A DNA stretch of 64,000 bases from Microbacterium sp. AZCO (GTDB taxonomy: Bacteria > Actinomycetota > Actinomycetes > Actinomycetales > Microbacteriaceae), in the NCBI RefSeq assembly GCF_039614715.1, contig NZ_CP154857.1:2170001-2234000 (forward strand), in the 5' to 3' direction. Made by a program: the position numbers and the translations under genes. The notes below the pieces were generated by a model that was not told the origin of the DNA, did no database searches, and worked only from the letters and a program-made list of their open reading frames with translations. Positions 55,099 through 63,499 of this stretch are shown here, in pieces (the stretch's first letter is position 1; each line of letters starts with the position of its first letter).

Positions 55099-55541
55099 TG
55101 CGCGCGCGCCTGATCGCACCCGTCGCCGGGATCGTGCTCGCCCTCTCGCTGGCCGGCTGCGGATCCACCCCCTCGGTCACGGACGCGACGGCGACGCGGA
55201 TGCAGGCATCCGTCGTCAGCATCGCTCAGGCGGCCGCCGACGGCGACGCCGCCGCCGCCGTCACGCAGCTCGACGGACTGCAGTCGCAGCTGGATGACGC
55301 GGTCCAGCACGACCAGGTCACCGCGGCGCGCGCCGCGCGCATCCAGTCGGCAATCGAGGTCGTGCGCGCCGATCTCGCCGCGCTCACTGCGCCGGCACCG
55401 ACGCCGGAGCCCGTCGCGACGACCGCCGACACCCCGGCGACCACGACCCAGGACACGAGCGGCAGCGGCGGCGGCAACGACAAGAGCGGCCCGGGCAAGA
55501 ACAGCGGCAGCGGCAAGGGCAAGGGCAAGGACAAGGGCTGA
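55098..55541 (+). CDS. Mucin-like lipoprotein paired with the kinase
   Basis: A 147-residue lipoprotein: signal MRARLIAPVAGIVLALSL with lipobox SLAGC (Cys about 22). A short helical domain (about 25-95; SVVSIAQAAADGDAAAAVTQ, then DAVQHDQVTAARAARI) is followed by a Pro/Thr-rich spacer and a Gly/Ser/Lys tail (GPGKNSGSGKGKGKDKG) without obvious fold. Its start overlaps the kinase stop (TGATG), so the two are co-translated. Function unknown; a wall-spanning or polyanion-binding role is inferred from the tail. Confidence 0.85.
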
Positions 55542-55577
55542 CGCGCCCAGTCTCCGCCGGCTAGGGATGCCGCAGAC

Positions 55578-56159
55578 CTACACCCCTGAGTCGGCGAGCT
55601 CCGCACCGGCGTGCGCGAGCTCGGCGAGCGCGGCGTCGCTCGTCTCGGCCGCGACGCCCGCGACGAGGTCGGTCAGGATGCGGACGTGCCGCCCGTGCTC
55701 GATGGCGTCGAGGGCAGAGGCTCGCACACAGTAGTCCGTCGCGATCCCCGTGACGTCGACATCGACGACGCCGGCGGCGTCGAGCAGGTCGCTCACGCGC
55801 TCGCCCGCGTCGGTCGTGCCCTCGAAGAGCGAGTAGGCGGGCCTTCCCTGCCCCTTCTTGACGTGGTGGGTCACCGCCCCCGTGTCGAGCCCCTCGTCGT
55901 ACTCGGCGCCCGCCGTGCCGCTCACGCAGTGCACGGGCCACGTGTCGATGAAGTCGGGCTCGCCCGACGCGAAGTGGCCGCCGTTGTCGTTGTCGGCGTC
56001 ATGCCAGTCGCGCGACGCGACGATCACCGAGTACTCCCCCGCGTGCGCTGAAAGGAAGCGGGTGATGCGCTCGGCGACGGCGTCACCGCCCGCGACGCCG
56101 AGCGCGCCGCCCTCCGTGAAGTCGTTCTGGACGTCGACGATGAACAGTGCCTTGCTCAT
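55578..56159 (-). CDS. pncA: Nicotinamidase / isochorismatase-family amidohydrolase
   Basis: Converts nicotinamide to nicotinate for NAD salvage. The 193-residue protein has the triad Asp9 in FIVDVQNDF, Lys in HHVKKG (about 110) and Cys in GIATDYCV (about 152), plus the metal-binding SRDWHDAD. These fit PncA; related isochorismatases lack the metal motif. ATG 56159 with GAGGG immediately before. It converges on the kinase/lipoprotein pair. Confidence 0.93.
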   Translation of the reverse strand: MSKALFIVDVQNDFTEGGALGVAGGDAVAERITRFLSAHAGEYSVIVASRDWHDADNDNGGHFASGEPDFIDTWPVHCVSGTAGAEYDEGLDTGAVTHHVKKGQGRPAYSLFEGTTDAGERVSDLLDAAGVVDVDVTGIATDYCVRASALDAIEHGRHVRILTDLVAGVAAETSDAALAELAHAGAELADSGV

Positions 56160-56196
56160 CCCTCGAGCGTACGCCGAGCGCCCGTGCACCAACTCC

Positions 56197-58473
56197 TCAC
56201 GATCCGGCGTGCGACTCGCTCGTCACGGCCTCCCGGGGTGCGGCGGCCTCGGACGTGCGGAGTTCGTGCACGGCATCCTTCCGCCACAGTCGTGAGGGCC
56301 ACCAGATCGCGCGCCCGATGTCGTACGTCGCCGCGGGGACGAGCAGCGAGCGCACGACGAAGGTGTCCAGCAGCACGCCGAACGCGACGATGAACGCGAT
56401 CTGCGCGAGGAACAGGATCGGGATGACCCCGAGCGCGGCGAAGGTCGCCGCGAGCACGAGTCCCGCGGAGGTGATCACGCCGCCCGTTGCGACGAGGCCG
56501 CGCAGGATGCCGGGTCGCGTGCCATGACCGAGCGACTCCTCCCGCACGCGCGACATGAGGAAGATGTTGTAGTCGACGCCCAGGGCGACGAGGAACACGA
56601 ATCCGTAGAGCGGCACGGCGGGGTCCGCGCCGGGGAAGCCGAACACGAGGTTGAAGACGATCGCGCTCACCCCCAGCGCCGCTGCGAACGACAGGATGAC
56701 GCTCAGGATCAGCAGCACTGGGGCGAGGATCGCCCGCAGCAGCAGCATGAGGATCAGGAGGATCACCCCGAGCACGACGGGGATGATGAGCGTGCGGTCG
56801 CGGATCGACGTCGCGTTCGAGTCGATGTCGGTCGCCGTCACTCCGCCGACGACGGCGGTCCCCTCGCCGAGCTGCTCGTCGAGGTCTGCGCGCAGCTGGA
56901 TCACCGTCTCCTCCGCCGCGACGGAGTCGGCCGCGTCGGTGAGGGTGCCGATGACGAGGACGTCGCCGTCCGAGACCGTCGGCTCCGGCGCCGGCGTCCC
57001 CGGAGGGCCCTGGGCGGTCAGCACGGCCTCGCCGTCCTTGACCTCGACGGTCGCCTGGCCCGTCGGCGAGTTGGCGGATGCCACGGCCACCGTGTCGATG
57101 CCGTCGCTGTCGTCGAGCACGGTCACCGCGTCGGCGAGCTGGTCCTGCGGCACGATGACGTAGACCGGGCTGCCCGACCCCGCCGGGAAGTGCTCGGCGA
57201 GCACGTCCTGGCCGTCGCGCGCCTCGGAGTAGCCGAGGACGAGGTCGCTCGACGGCACGCCGTCGGCCTTGAGCTGCAGCATGCCTGCCGAGGCGACCAG
57301 CAGCACGATCGTGCTGATGATCCAGACCGGCCGCGAGCGCCGGGCGATGAGCCGCGCCTGACGCGGCCAGAAGCCCTTCACCGGCTGCGTGAGGTCGTCC
57401 GGCAGCGGCTTGATGGGCTCCTTCGGGATGAAGGGCCAGAACGCCGAGCGGCCGAAGACCGCGAGCAGAGCGGGGAGGAACGTGAGCGCCGACAGCACGG
57501 CGAACGCGATGCCGATCGCGGCGATCGGGCCGAGTGCGCGGTTCGTGGCGAGGTCGGAGAGCAGCAGGCACAGGAGCCCCGCGATGACGGTGCCGCCCGA
57601 GGCGAGGATCGGTTCGAACGCTCCGCGCCACGCGCGGGTCGCGGCATCCCATCTCCGCTCGCCATCGGCGATCGCTTCGCGGAATCTCGCGACGTACAGC
57701 AGCGCGTAGTCGGTCGCCGCACCGATCACGAGGATGAACAGGATGCCCTGCACCTGGCCGTTGAGCACGACGATGCCGGCCTTCGCGAGCCACCACACCG
57801 TGAGCAGCGCGACGCAGAGGGCGAACGTCGAGGTGAGCAGGACGAGGATCGGCAGCAGCGGCGAGCGGTAGACGATCACGAGGATGATGAACACCGCGAG
57901 CAGCGCCACGCCGAGCAGGAGCCCGTCGATGCCGAGGAAGCCCTCGACGAGGTCGGCCGTGAAGCCCGCGGGACCCGTGACCCATGACTGAAGCCCGTCC
58001 GGAAGGTCGTCGTCGAGCAGCGTGCGGATCGACTCCACCGTGTCGCCGACCTCACCGCTCGCGTCGATCGGCACGAACAGCTGGGCCGCCTCGCCGTCTT
58101 CCGAGACGATCGGCGGCGACACGTCCTCGGTGACACCGTCGAGCTTCGCGATGTCGTCGGCGATCGTCTGCAGGTCCGCCAGCTGCGCCTGGGTGAGCGC
58201 CGTGTCGCTCTCGACGACGACGAGCGCGGGGATCGTGTCGTTGCCGAGGAAGTCCGGAAGGCGTTCACTCACCTCGGTCGCGTCCGCGCTCTGCGGCAGA
58301 TACGTCGACTGGTCGTTCGTCGAGACCTCGTCGACCTTGCCGAAGTACGGTCCCCCGATCGAACCGCCGACGAGCCACACGAGGATGAGCAGAACGGGGA
58401 TGCCGATCCGCAGCCAGCGCGTGGGTGTGCGGTCGGCGTGGTGCGGGGTGCGGAGCTCGCGGCGGGTCGACAT
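56197..58473 (-). CDS. MMPL-family RND exporter
   Basis: A 758-residue membrane protein with about twelve helices in two halves, each with a large extracellular domain (about 45-190 and 415-545). The MMPL core is seen in ILFILVIGAATDYALLYVAR and, in the second half, FLVALGVDYNIFLMSRVREE, the Asp-Tyr motifs used for proton-driven export. Family members move lipids, siderophores or drugs. ATG 58473 sits immediately beside a dyad operator, suggesting local repression; no regulator gene is adjacent. Confidence 0.94.
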   Translation of the reverse strand: MSTRRELRTPHHADRTPTRWLRIGIPVLLILVWLVGGSIGGPYFGKVDEVSTNDQSTYLPQSADATEVSERLPDFLGNDTIPALVVVESDTALTQAQLADLQTIADDIAKLDGVTEDVSPPIVSEDGEAAQLFVPIDASGEVGDTVESIRTLLDDDLPDGLQSWVTGPAGFTADLVEGFLGIDGLLLGVALLAVFIILVIVYRSPLLPILVLLTSTFALCVALLTVWWLAKAGIVVLNGQVQGILFILVIGAATDYALLYVARFREAIADGERRWDAATRAWRGAFEPILASGGTVIAGLLCLLLSDLATNRALGPIAAIGIAFAVLSALTFLPALLAVFGRSAFWPFIPKEPIKPLPDDLTQPVKGFWPRQARLIARRSRPVWIISTIVLLVASAGMLQLKADGVPSSDLVLGYSEARDGQDVLAEHFPAGSGSPVYVIVPQDQLADAVTVLDDSDGIDTVAVASANSPTGQATVEVKDGEAVLTAQGPPGTPAPEPTVSDGDVLVIGTLTDAADSVAAEETVIQLRADLDEQLGEGTAVVGGVTATDIDSNATSIRDRTLIIPVVLGVILLILMLLLRAILAPVLLILSVILSFAAALGVSAIVFNLVFGFPGADPAVPLYGFVFLVALGVDYNIFLMSRVREESLGHGTRPGILRGLVATGGVITSAGLVLAATFAALGVIPILFLAQIAFIVAFGVLLDTFVVRSLLVPAATYDIGRAIWWPSRLWRKDAVHELRTSEAAAPREAVTSESHAGS

Positions 58474-58474
58474 A

Positions 58475-58493
58475 TCGCTAGCTTATCTAGCAA
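58475..58493 (-). promoter_or_regulatory. Dyad operator at the MMPL start
   Basis: TCGCTAG-N5-CTAGCAA (plus strand) is a 19-base inverted repeat with 6 of 7 arm bases matching, directly beside the ATG at 58473. It is unusually AT-rich for this DNA, as operators are. It could bind a MarR- or TetR-type repressor. Confidence 0.5.
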
Positions 58494-58514
58494 TCTCCGT
58501 TTTCGCTCGACCGT

Positions 58515-59486
58515 ATGCTGAATCGGGTGTTCGCCCCCGTTGTCGCGCTCGCCGGAGCGCTCGTCTACGGATCGGCGGACTTCCTCGGCGGCCTCGCAGC
58601 CAGGAGGCTCCGCTCCATCGTCGTGACAGCGGTCGCCGCCGCGACCGGCCTCGTGCTGCTCGTCGTGGCCTATCCGGCCATCGGCGGGGACTGGATCCCG
58701 GCCGACATCGGGTGGGGCATCCTCTCGGGATTCACGGGCGCGATCGCGATCGTGCTGCTCTACGCATGCCTCGCGATCGGGCCGATGAGCATCCTGTCAC
58801 CGCTCACCGCGGTCGTCTCGGCTGTCGCACCGATCCTGTGGGGTCTGCTCATCGAGGGCGAGACACTCTCGGGGATCGGCTACGCGGGCCTCGGCGTCGC
58901 GCTCGTCGCCGTCGTGCTCGTCGGATTCATCCCGGGCGAGAAGGCCGTGCGGCCGAGCCTACGCGGACTCCTCTTCGCGGTGGGGGCGGGACTCGCGATC
59001 GGCGCCTTCCTCATCGTCATCGACCGCACGAGCGCCGAGAGCGGGCTCGTGCCGCTCATCGTCAACCGGTCGGTGAGCACCGTCCTGACGTCTGCCGTCG
59101 TCGGCATCCTGGCTCTCGCGGCCGTGCGGGGCGGACGACGGGCGTCGTCGGTCTTCGCGGCCGCCGGCGCTCGCCTCGGCGCGACGCCGACAGGGCACGC
59201 GGACCTCGAGCACGCGGACGAGACGCCCTCGCCCCCACCCCGCGCGGCGGCCGCCCGCGCGTGGTGGCTCGCCGCCGGTTGCGGCGCCCTCGACGCCACC
59301 GCGAACGTCGCCATGGTCTTCGCGCTGCGCCTCGGCGACCTGGCGATCGTCTCGGCCCTCACGGCGATGTATCCCGCCGGCACGATCCTGCTCGCGTCCG
59401 TCGTGCTGCGCGAGCGCATCGCGGGCGTGCAGTGGCTGGGCCTGGGCCTCGCCCTCGCGGCCGGCGCCATGCTCGCGCTGGCCTGA
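58515..59486 (+). CDS. EamA/DMT-family transporter
   Basis: A 323-residue ten-helix transporter with two EamA repeats: VVALAGALVYGSADFLGG and IAIVLLYACLAIGPMSILSP in the first, and GALDATANVAMVFALRLGDL with AMYPAGTILLASVVLRERI in the second. A loop of about 45 residues (around 210-250) separates the halves. Substrate unknown. ATG 58515 has no clear ribosome site. It is divergent from the MMPL exporter, 41 bases apart. Confidence 0.86.
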   Translation: MLNRVFAPVVALAGALVYGSADFLGGLAARRLRSIVVTAVAAATGLVLLVVAYPAIGGDWIPADIGWGILSGFTGAIAIVLLYACLAIGPMSILSPLTAVVSAVAPILWGLLIEGETLSGIGYAGLGVALVAVVLVGFIPGEKAVRPSLRGLLFAVGAGLAIGAFLIVIDRTSAESGLVPLIVNRSVSTVLTSAVVGILALAAVRGGRRASSVFAAAGARLGATPTGHADLEHADETPSPPPRAAAARAWWLAAGCGALDATANVAMVFALRLGDLAIVSALTAMYPAGTILLASVVLRERIAGVQWLGLGLALAAGAMLALA

Positions 59487-59536
59487 GCGGCGCGGAGGCC
59501 CGATTCATGCCGCGGGCGCGGCATCCATCCCCTGAG

Positions 59537-59932
59537 TCAGCCGCGGACGAAGAGCAGCACCCACGAGACGATCATCGCGATGAGCCCGAGCGCAAGGAGG
59601 CCGCCCGCGAGGAGCGCGACGGCACGGACCGCCGGTGAGCCGTGCGTGAGCCGCATGCGATTGGCCCGACCGCGGCGGTAGAAGATGTCCGCCATGTCGC
59701 GGTCGCCGATCTGGTGCGCCTGCTCGTGGGTCAGGACCGCGCCGTTGACGCCGCCGTCCTCGTCGAACCAGCGCACGACGGTGCTGACGTCGCCGTGCTC
59801 GACGACGGCGCGGGCCGTGAGCCAGGTGCCGTCGGCGAGCTTGAGGATGAGCGCCAGGAGGCCGAGGAGGAGTCCCGCGCCGATGCCGACCCACGTGAAG
59901 ATCTCGATCACGGCGTCGATCGCATGCTCCAT
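59537..59932 (-). CDS. Hypothetical two-helix membrane protein
   Basis: A 131-residue protein with helices near both ends (IFTWVGIGAGLLLGLLALIL and AVALLAGGLLALGLIAMIVS) and a charged soluble middle, AVVEHGDVSTVVRWFDEDGG, then THEQAHQIGDRDMADIFYRR. I do not recognise the family; similar membrane-plus-histidine-rich-loop proteins are common in Microbacteriaceae. ATG 59932. Confidence 0.78.
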   Translation of the reverse strand: MEHAIDAVIEIFTWVGIGAGLLLGLLALILKLADGTWLTARAVVEHGDVSTVVRWFDEDGGVNGAVLTHEQAHQIGDRDMADIFYRRGRANRMRLTHGSPAVRAVALLAGGLLALGLIAMIVSWVLLFVRG

Positions 59933-60027
59933 CGGGTCCGAGCCTACCCGACCCGTTTCGCCGGACAGCCGAGCGGCCCGGGCGGGGACGATCGCTCGCC
60001 CCGCCCGAGCCGCTCGTTCTGTTCGGG

Positions 60028-62481
60028 TCAGCCGCAGGTGTAGGCCGGGTAAGACGTCGTGACCGTCCCCGTCGCCGAGTGGCCGTCGACGACTCCCGAG
60101 ACCTCCACGGTCGCCTCACCGGGTCCATAACCGGACGCGCGCGTCGTGAATGCCGCGGACGCGCTCTTGCCCGGCTGGATCGTCAGCGACTTCGACCCGT
60201 AGGACGTCTTGACCACCGTGGTGACCGCGGTCGCATTGGTGTTGCTCACCGTCACTCCGAGGGTCGCCTTGCCCGCGACGCACCGACCCACGGCCGTGAC
60301 CGCGACGCCGTCCTCGATGCGCGCGGACGCCTCCGCGAACGACAGGTAGTCGACGTCGAACAGAGCCTCGGATGCCGACCCCACATAGGTGAAGAAGACG
60401 TCCGCCGTTCCCGTCGCACCGGTGAGGTCGGCCGAGTAGTCGGCGTACGAGGACCCGTTCCCGGCCGGCACGTCGACCGTTCCGACGACCTGGCCGGTCG
60501 GCGAGCCGAGCCGCACCTGAATCTGGCCGCCGGCCTTCGCCGCCGCCCGGAAGCTGACCGACGCGGCGCCCTTCTCCCCGAACGCCACGTTGGAGAGCGC
60601 GGTCCACTCGCCGCCGTGCAGGTTGGTGAGCTTCATGCCCTGGTCGTTCGTCGTTCCGAGGAACTCCGTCCGGATGCCCGTGGTGGGGGTGTACGGATCA
60701 CGCAGGCCGGAGTCCCACGCGATCGTCTCGCCCTCGATCCGCGTGTACGGGTCGAGGTCGGAGACCTGGTCCACACCCGCCATAGTCATCGTGATGGGGC
60801 TGATCGTGCCGTCCGGCGCGATCGAGATCTTGTCGATGTGCGTCGAGCGGTACCCCTTCGGTGCGCTGAACTGGCCGTCGTCGATGAACTTCTTGAACAC
60901 GGTCTGCGCGTGGTACGTGATGTACCAGCTGTCCTTGAACTCGAAGATGGCGTGGTGGTTGTTGCCACCCACTCCGAAGAAGTTCGCCGGGTTGGGCAGG
61001 ATCTGATCGACGTAGGTGAAGGGCCCCATCGGCGAGTCCGACACCATGTACGCGATATTGCCCGTGCCGACGTTGCGCGTCTGGCCGTCGATCACGAGCC
61101 CGTTGGGACGCGCGGTGAAGTTCGTGCAGTAGCTGTAGTAGTACTTGCCGTTGAACTTGTGGATGCCGGAGTCCTCGAAGAGCGCCGGGGCGTTCACGAG
61201 CGCAGCCGAGCCGTCGACGCTGGTCATGTCGGCACCGAGCTTGATGACGCGGCCGGTCTTCGGGAAGTCGCTCTGCCCCGTCGGCACGCCGCCGCCGAAG
61301 TACAGGTATCCGGTCCCGTCGTCGTCCACGAGCACGGCGGGGTCGAAGAGCCACACGACGTTGTTCGCACCGGCCAGGTTGTTGACGCCGGGCGTGCTGG
61401 ACGACACGAGCGCCGACCCGTTGAGCGGATCGGTCCACGGACCGACCGGAGTGTTCGAGGTGAGCACGCCGATGCCGCCCGCGCTGTTCGCGTAGTACAG
61501 GAAGAACTTCTCGACGCCGTTGATGGTCTTGTGCGCCGCGGAGGGTGCCCACGAGTTGCTCGCCCACGACGAGACGCCGAAGCCGTTGTTCTTTCCGGCG
61601 ACCTTGATCTGACCGTGGTTGGTCCAGTTCACCATGTCCGGAGACGAGATCACCGTGATGGTCTTGATCTGGCTGTACGAGTTGTCGAGGATGTCGCCGT
61701 CAGCGTTCGTCTCGTACCCGTATTCGGCCTTGCCGTCGGCACCGATCCGGTAGGCGTCGGAGGTCATGTACACGTAGACCTGACCGTCGTACTCCATCGC
61801 GAACGGGTCGGCCGCGTATTCGTAGTCCATCAGCGGGTTCGCGTTCCCGATCGCCTTCGCGGGGGCGGCGTTGCCGACCGGCTTGGGCGGGTTGGGCGCG
61901 CGCTTCCCGATGAGCGACAGGTCATCGACGAAGAAGATGTCGGGAACGACCGTCGCCCCCACGGTCTCGATGCCCAGCCGCGCCGTCTTGAGGTCGAAAC
62001 CCGTGGCGGGGGCGGTGAACGTGCCGGCGATCTGCGTGAAGAGGAGCGTGTCGGTCGTGCTCCCCTTGACGACGGGCGCCTGCGCGAGGGTCACCGTGTG
62101 GCCGGCGCCGTCGCGCAGCGTGAGGGCGAAGGTGACGGTGGAGTCGCCTGCGTCACGGAAGTGGACCCAGGCCGAAGTCGAGTACGACTCCCCCGCGATG
62201 AGTCGGGTCATCGGCTGATTGGCGCCGTCGCTGTTCGCCGTGCGCGCGTTGACCTTGAGCGACATCGCGCCCGCGTGGCGCGTCGAGTATCCCAGCGAGA
62301 GATTCGCTGTCGTTCCCTGCGCGATCCACGGCGCTGTTCCGCCCTCGATGTTCCCGTTCGTCACGAGTTCGACCGGGTCATCCGCTGCCACCGCCGCGCC
62401 CGGCGCGCCCGTGAGCGCCACGCCGGCGATGAGCACCGCGATCAGCGACGTGAGCAACGCCCGTGATCTCTGCTTCTGCAT
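60028..62481 (-). CDS. Secreted GH43 glycosidase with carbohydrate-binding modules
   Basis: An 817-residue exported hydrolase. Signal peptide to about residue 36 (AVAADDPVE); a CBM4/9-like domain (about 40-190, starting LVTNGNIEGGTAPW); GH43 five-bladed propeller (about 210-560) with the base Asp in ADPFAMEY, the middle Asp in LLDPAVLVDDDG (here WLFDPAVLVDDDG) and further blade motifs; a CBM6-like beta domain (from about 590); and a C-terminal beta domain. It should act on arabinan or arabinoxylan. ATG 62481 follows GGAG. No sugar transporter or LacI gene is beside it, so import depends on distant genes plus MsiK. Confidence 0.92.
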   Translation of the reverse strand: MQKQRSRALLTSLIAVLIAGVALTGAPGAAVAADDPVELVTNGNIEGGTAPWIAQGTTANLSLGYSTRHAGAMSLKVNARTANSDGANQPMTRLIAGESYSTSAWVHFRDAGDSTVTFALTLRDGAGHTVTLAQAPVVKGSTTDTLLFTQIAGTFTAPATGFDLKTARLGIETVGATVVPDIFFVDDLSLIGKRAPNPPKPVGNAAPAKAIGNANPLMDYEYAADPFAMEYDGQVYVYMTSDAYRIGADGKAEYGYETNADGDILDNSYSQIKTITVISSPDMVNWTNHGQIKVAGKNNGFGVSSWASNSWAPSAAHKTINGVEKFFLYYANSAGGIGVLTSNTPVGPWTDPLNGSALVSSSTPGVNNLAGANNVVWLFDPAVLVDDDGTGYLYFGGGVPTGQSDFPKTGRVIKLGADMTSVDGSAALVNAPALFEDSGIHKFNGKYYYSYCTNFTARPNGLVIDGQTRNVGTGNIAYMVSDSPMGPFTYVDQILPNPANFFGVGGNNHHAIFEFKDSWYITYHAQTVFKKFIDDGQFSAPKGYRSTHIDKISIAPDGTISPITMTMAGVDQVSDLDPYTRIEGETIAWDSGLRDPYTPTTGIRTEFLGTTNDQGMKLTNLHGGEWTALSNVAFGEKGAASVSFRAAAKAGGQIQVRLGSPTGQVVGTVDVPAGNGSSYADYSADLTGATGTADVFFTYVGSASEALFDVDYLSFAEASARIEDGVAVTAVGRCVAGKATLGVTVSNTNATAVTTVVKTSYGSKSLTIQPGKSASAAFTTRASGYGPGEATVEVSGVVDGHSATGTVTTSYPAYTCG

Positions 62482-62536
62482 CCCTGCTCCTTGCTGTGCC
62501 GCAGCCGTCTTCGGCCGCGCGCACGTCATGTCGATA

Positions 62537-62544
62537 CAACGTTG
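62537..62544. promoter_or_regulatory. LacI-type operator core before the GH43 gene
   Basis: CAACGTTG is a perfect palindrome centred 60 bases upstream of the GH43 ATG, in the form used by LacI-family sugar repressors. It lies just downstream of the promoter proposed at 62632-62661. Confidence 0.35.
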
Positions 62545-62631
62545 GAACCGCGCAGCGAACGGCTGGACTGCAGCCGGAGACTGAGGAGCAGACTGCAGCT
62601 CCGACAATCGACTTCGTTGGCGGTGCCTCGG

Positions 62632-62661
62632 ATGTTAGCGGTCACAGTAAACGATGTGCAA
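62632..62661 (-). promoter_or_regulatory. Possible promoter of the GH43 gene
   Basis: On the minus strand TTGCAC (62656-62661) and TAACAT (62632-62637) are 18 bases apart, about 150 bases before the GH43 start. The stretch 62545-62715 has no gene and no other recognised element. Confidence 0.35.
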
Positions 62662-62715
62662 GCAATGCGTGCAGTGCAGATCCAGACGGTCGCGACGACG
62701 GGATCCCGCGGCGAG

Positions 62716-63465
62716 CTAACGCAGGGGCGTCGGCTTCGTCCGGACCGGTCCCATCCAGGTCACGATGAGCACCGAGGTGATCGAACCCGCCGCCATGATC
62801 GCGGCGAGCACGACGATCTGGAACCGACCCGCCTCGATCGGCGAGATTCCGCCGAAGATGGCGCCGACGAATGCGCCGGGCAGCACGACGAGTCCCGTCG
62901 TCCGGGTCTGGTCGATCGCCGGCACGAGGGCGTCGCGCACGGCGCGACGCGCCAGCAGCAGAGTGGACGCCCGCGGCGTCGCGCCGATCGCGAGCCATCC
63001 CTCGACCTCATCCCAGTGGTCGACGATCGCCGTTGTGAACATGCGGCCGGTGAGCGTGGCGATGCTCATGGCGTTGCCGATGACGATGGCGCCGATGGCC
63101 AACGCGTACCGCGTCGTCAGCTCCAGGGCACCCGTGGCGAAGACGGTCGTCGTTGCGGCAAGGACGCCGGCCGCGATCGACGTGGACATCATGAGCACCG
63201 CGCGCAGAGACCAGCGGACACGGCCGGTCGCCACCGCTGTCGCGACGGCGAACATGACGACGAGAGCGACGGCGATCCACCAGCGGCTCGTGATGACGCC
63301 GGTGAGGATGACGCTGACGACCGCGAGCTGCACCGCCCCGCGGAGGATGGCCACGACCGGCGCCCACGGAGTCGGGATGCGGGATGCCGCGAGCACGACG
63401 GTCGTGATGACCGCGAGGACCACGACGCCGACGATGGTCGGGCCGAGGTCGGCTGGCAGATCCAC
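62716..63465 (-). CDS. FetB/UPF0014-family ABC permease
   Basis: A 249-residue membrane protein with about six helices, starting VDLPADLGPTIVGVVVLAVI. The family motif is YALAIGAIVIGNAMSIATLT, and the permease-like loop is EVEGWLAIGATPRASTLLLA. FetAB-type systems export iron or protect against peroxide; UPF0014 members are otherwise uncharacterised. GTG 63465. The ATPase partner FetA is not in the window. Confidence 0.88.
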   Translation of the reverse strand: MDLPADLGPTIVGVVVLAVITTVVLAASRIPTPWAPVVAILRGAVQLAVVSVILTGVITSRWWIAVALVVMFAVATAVATGRVRWSLRAVLMMSTSIAAGVLAATTTVFATGALELTTRYALAIGAIVIGNAMSIATLTGRMFTTAIVDHWDEVEGWLAIGATPRASTLLLARRAVRDALVPAIDQTRTTGLVVLPGAFVGAIFGGISPIEAGRFQIVVLAAIMAAGSITSVLIVTWMGPVRTKPTPLR

Positions 63466-63499
63466 GGTCGGAGCCTACCCAGCGGATCGGACCCGGGAG

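Noticed and set aside
60079..62466. Open frame of 795 codons opposite the GH43 gene
   Set aside because: Arg/Val/Asp-rich shadow with no recognisable fold; GH43 motifs on the other strand are decisive.
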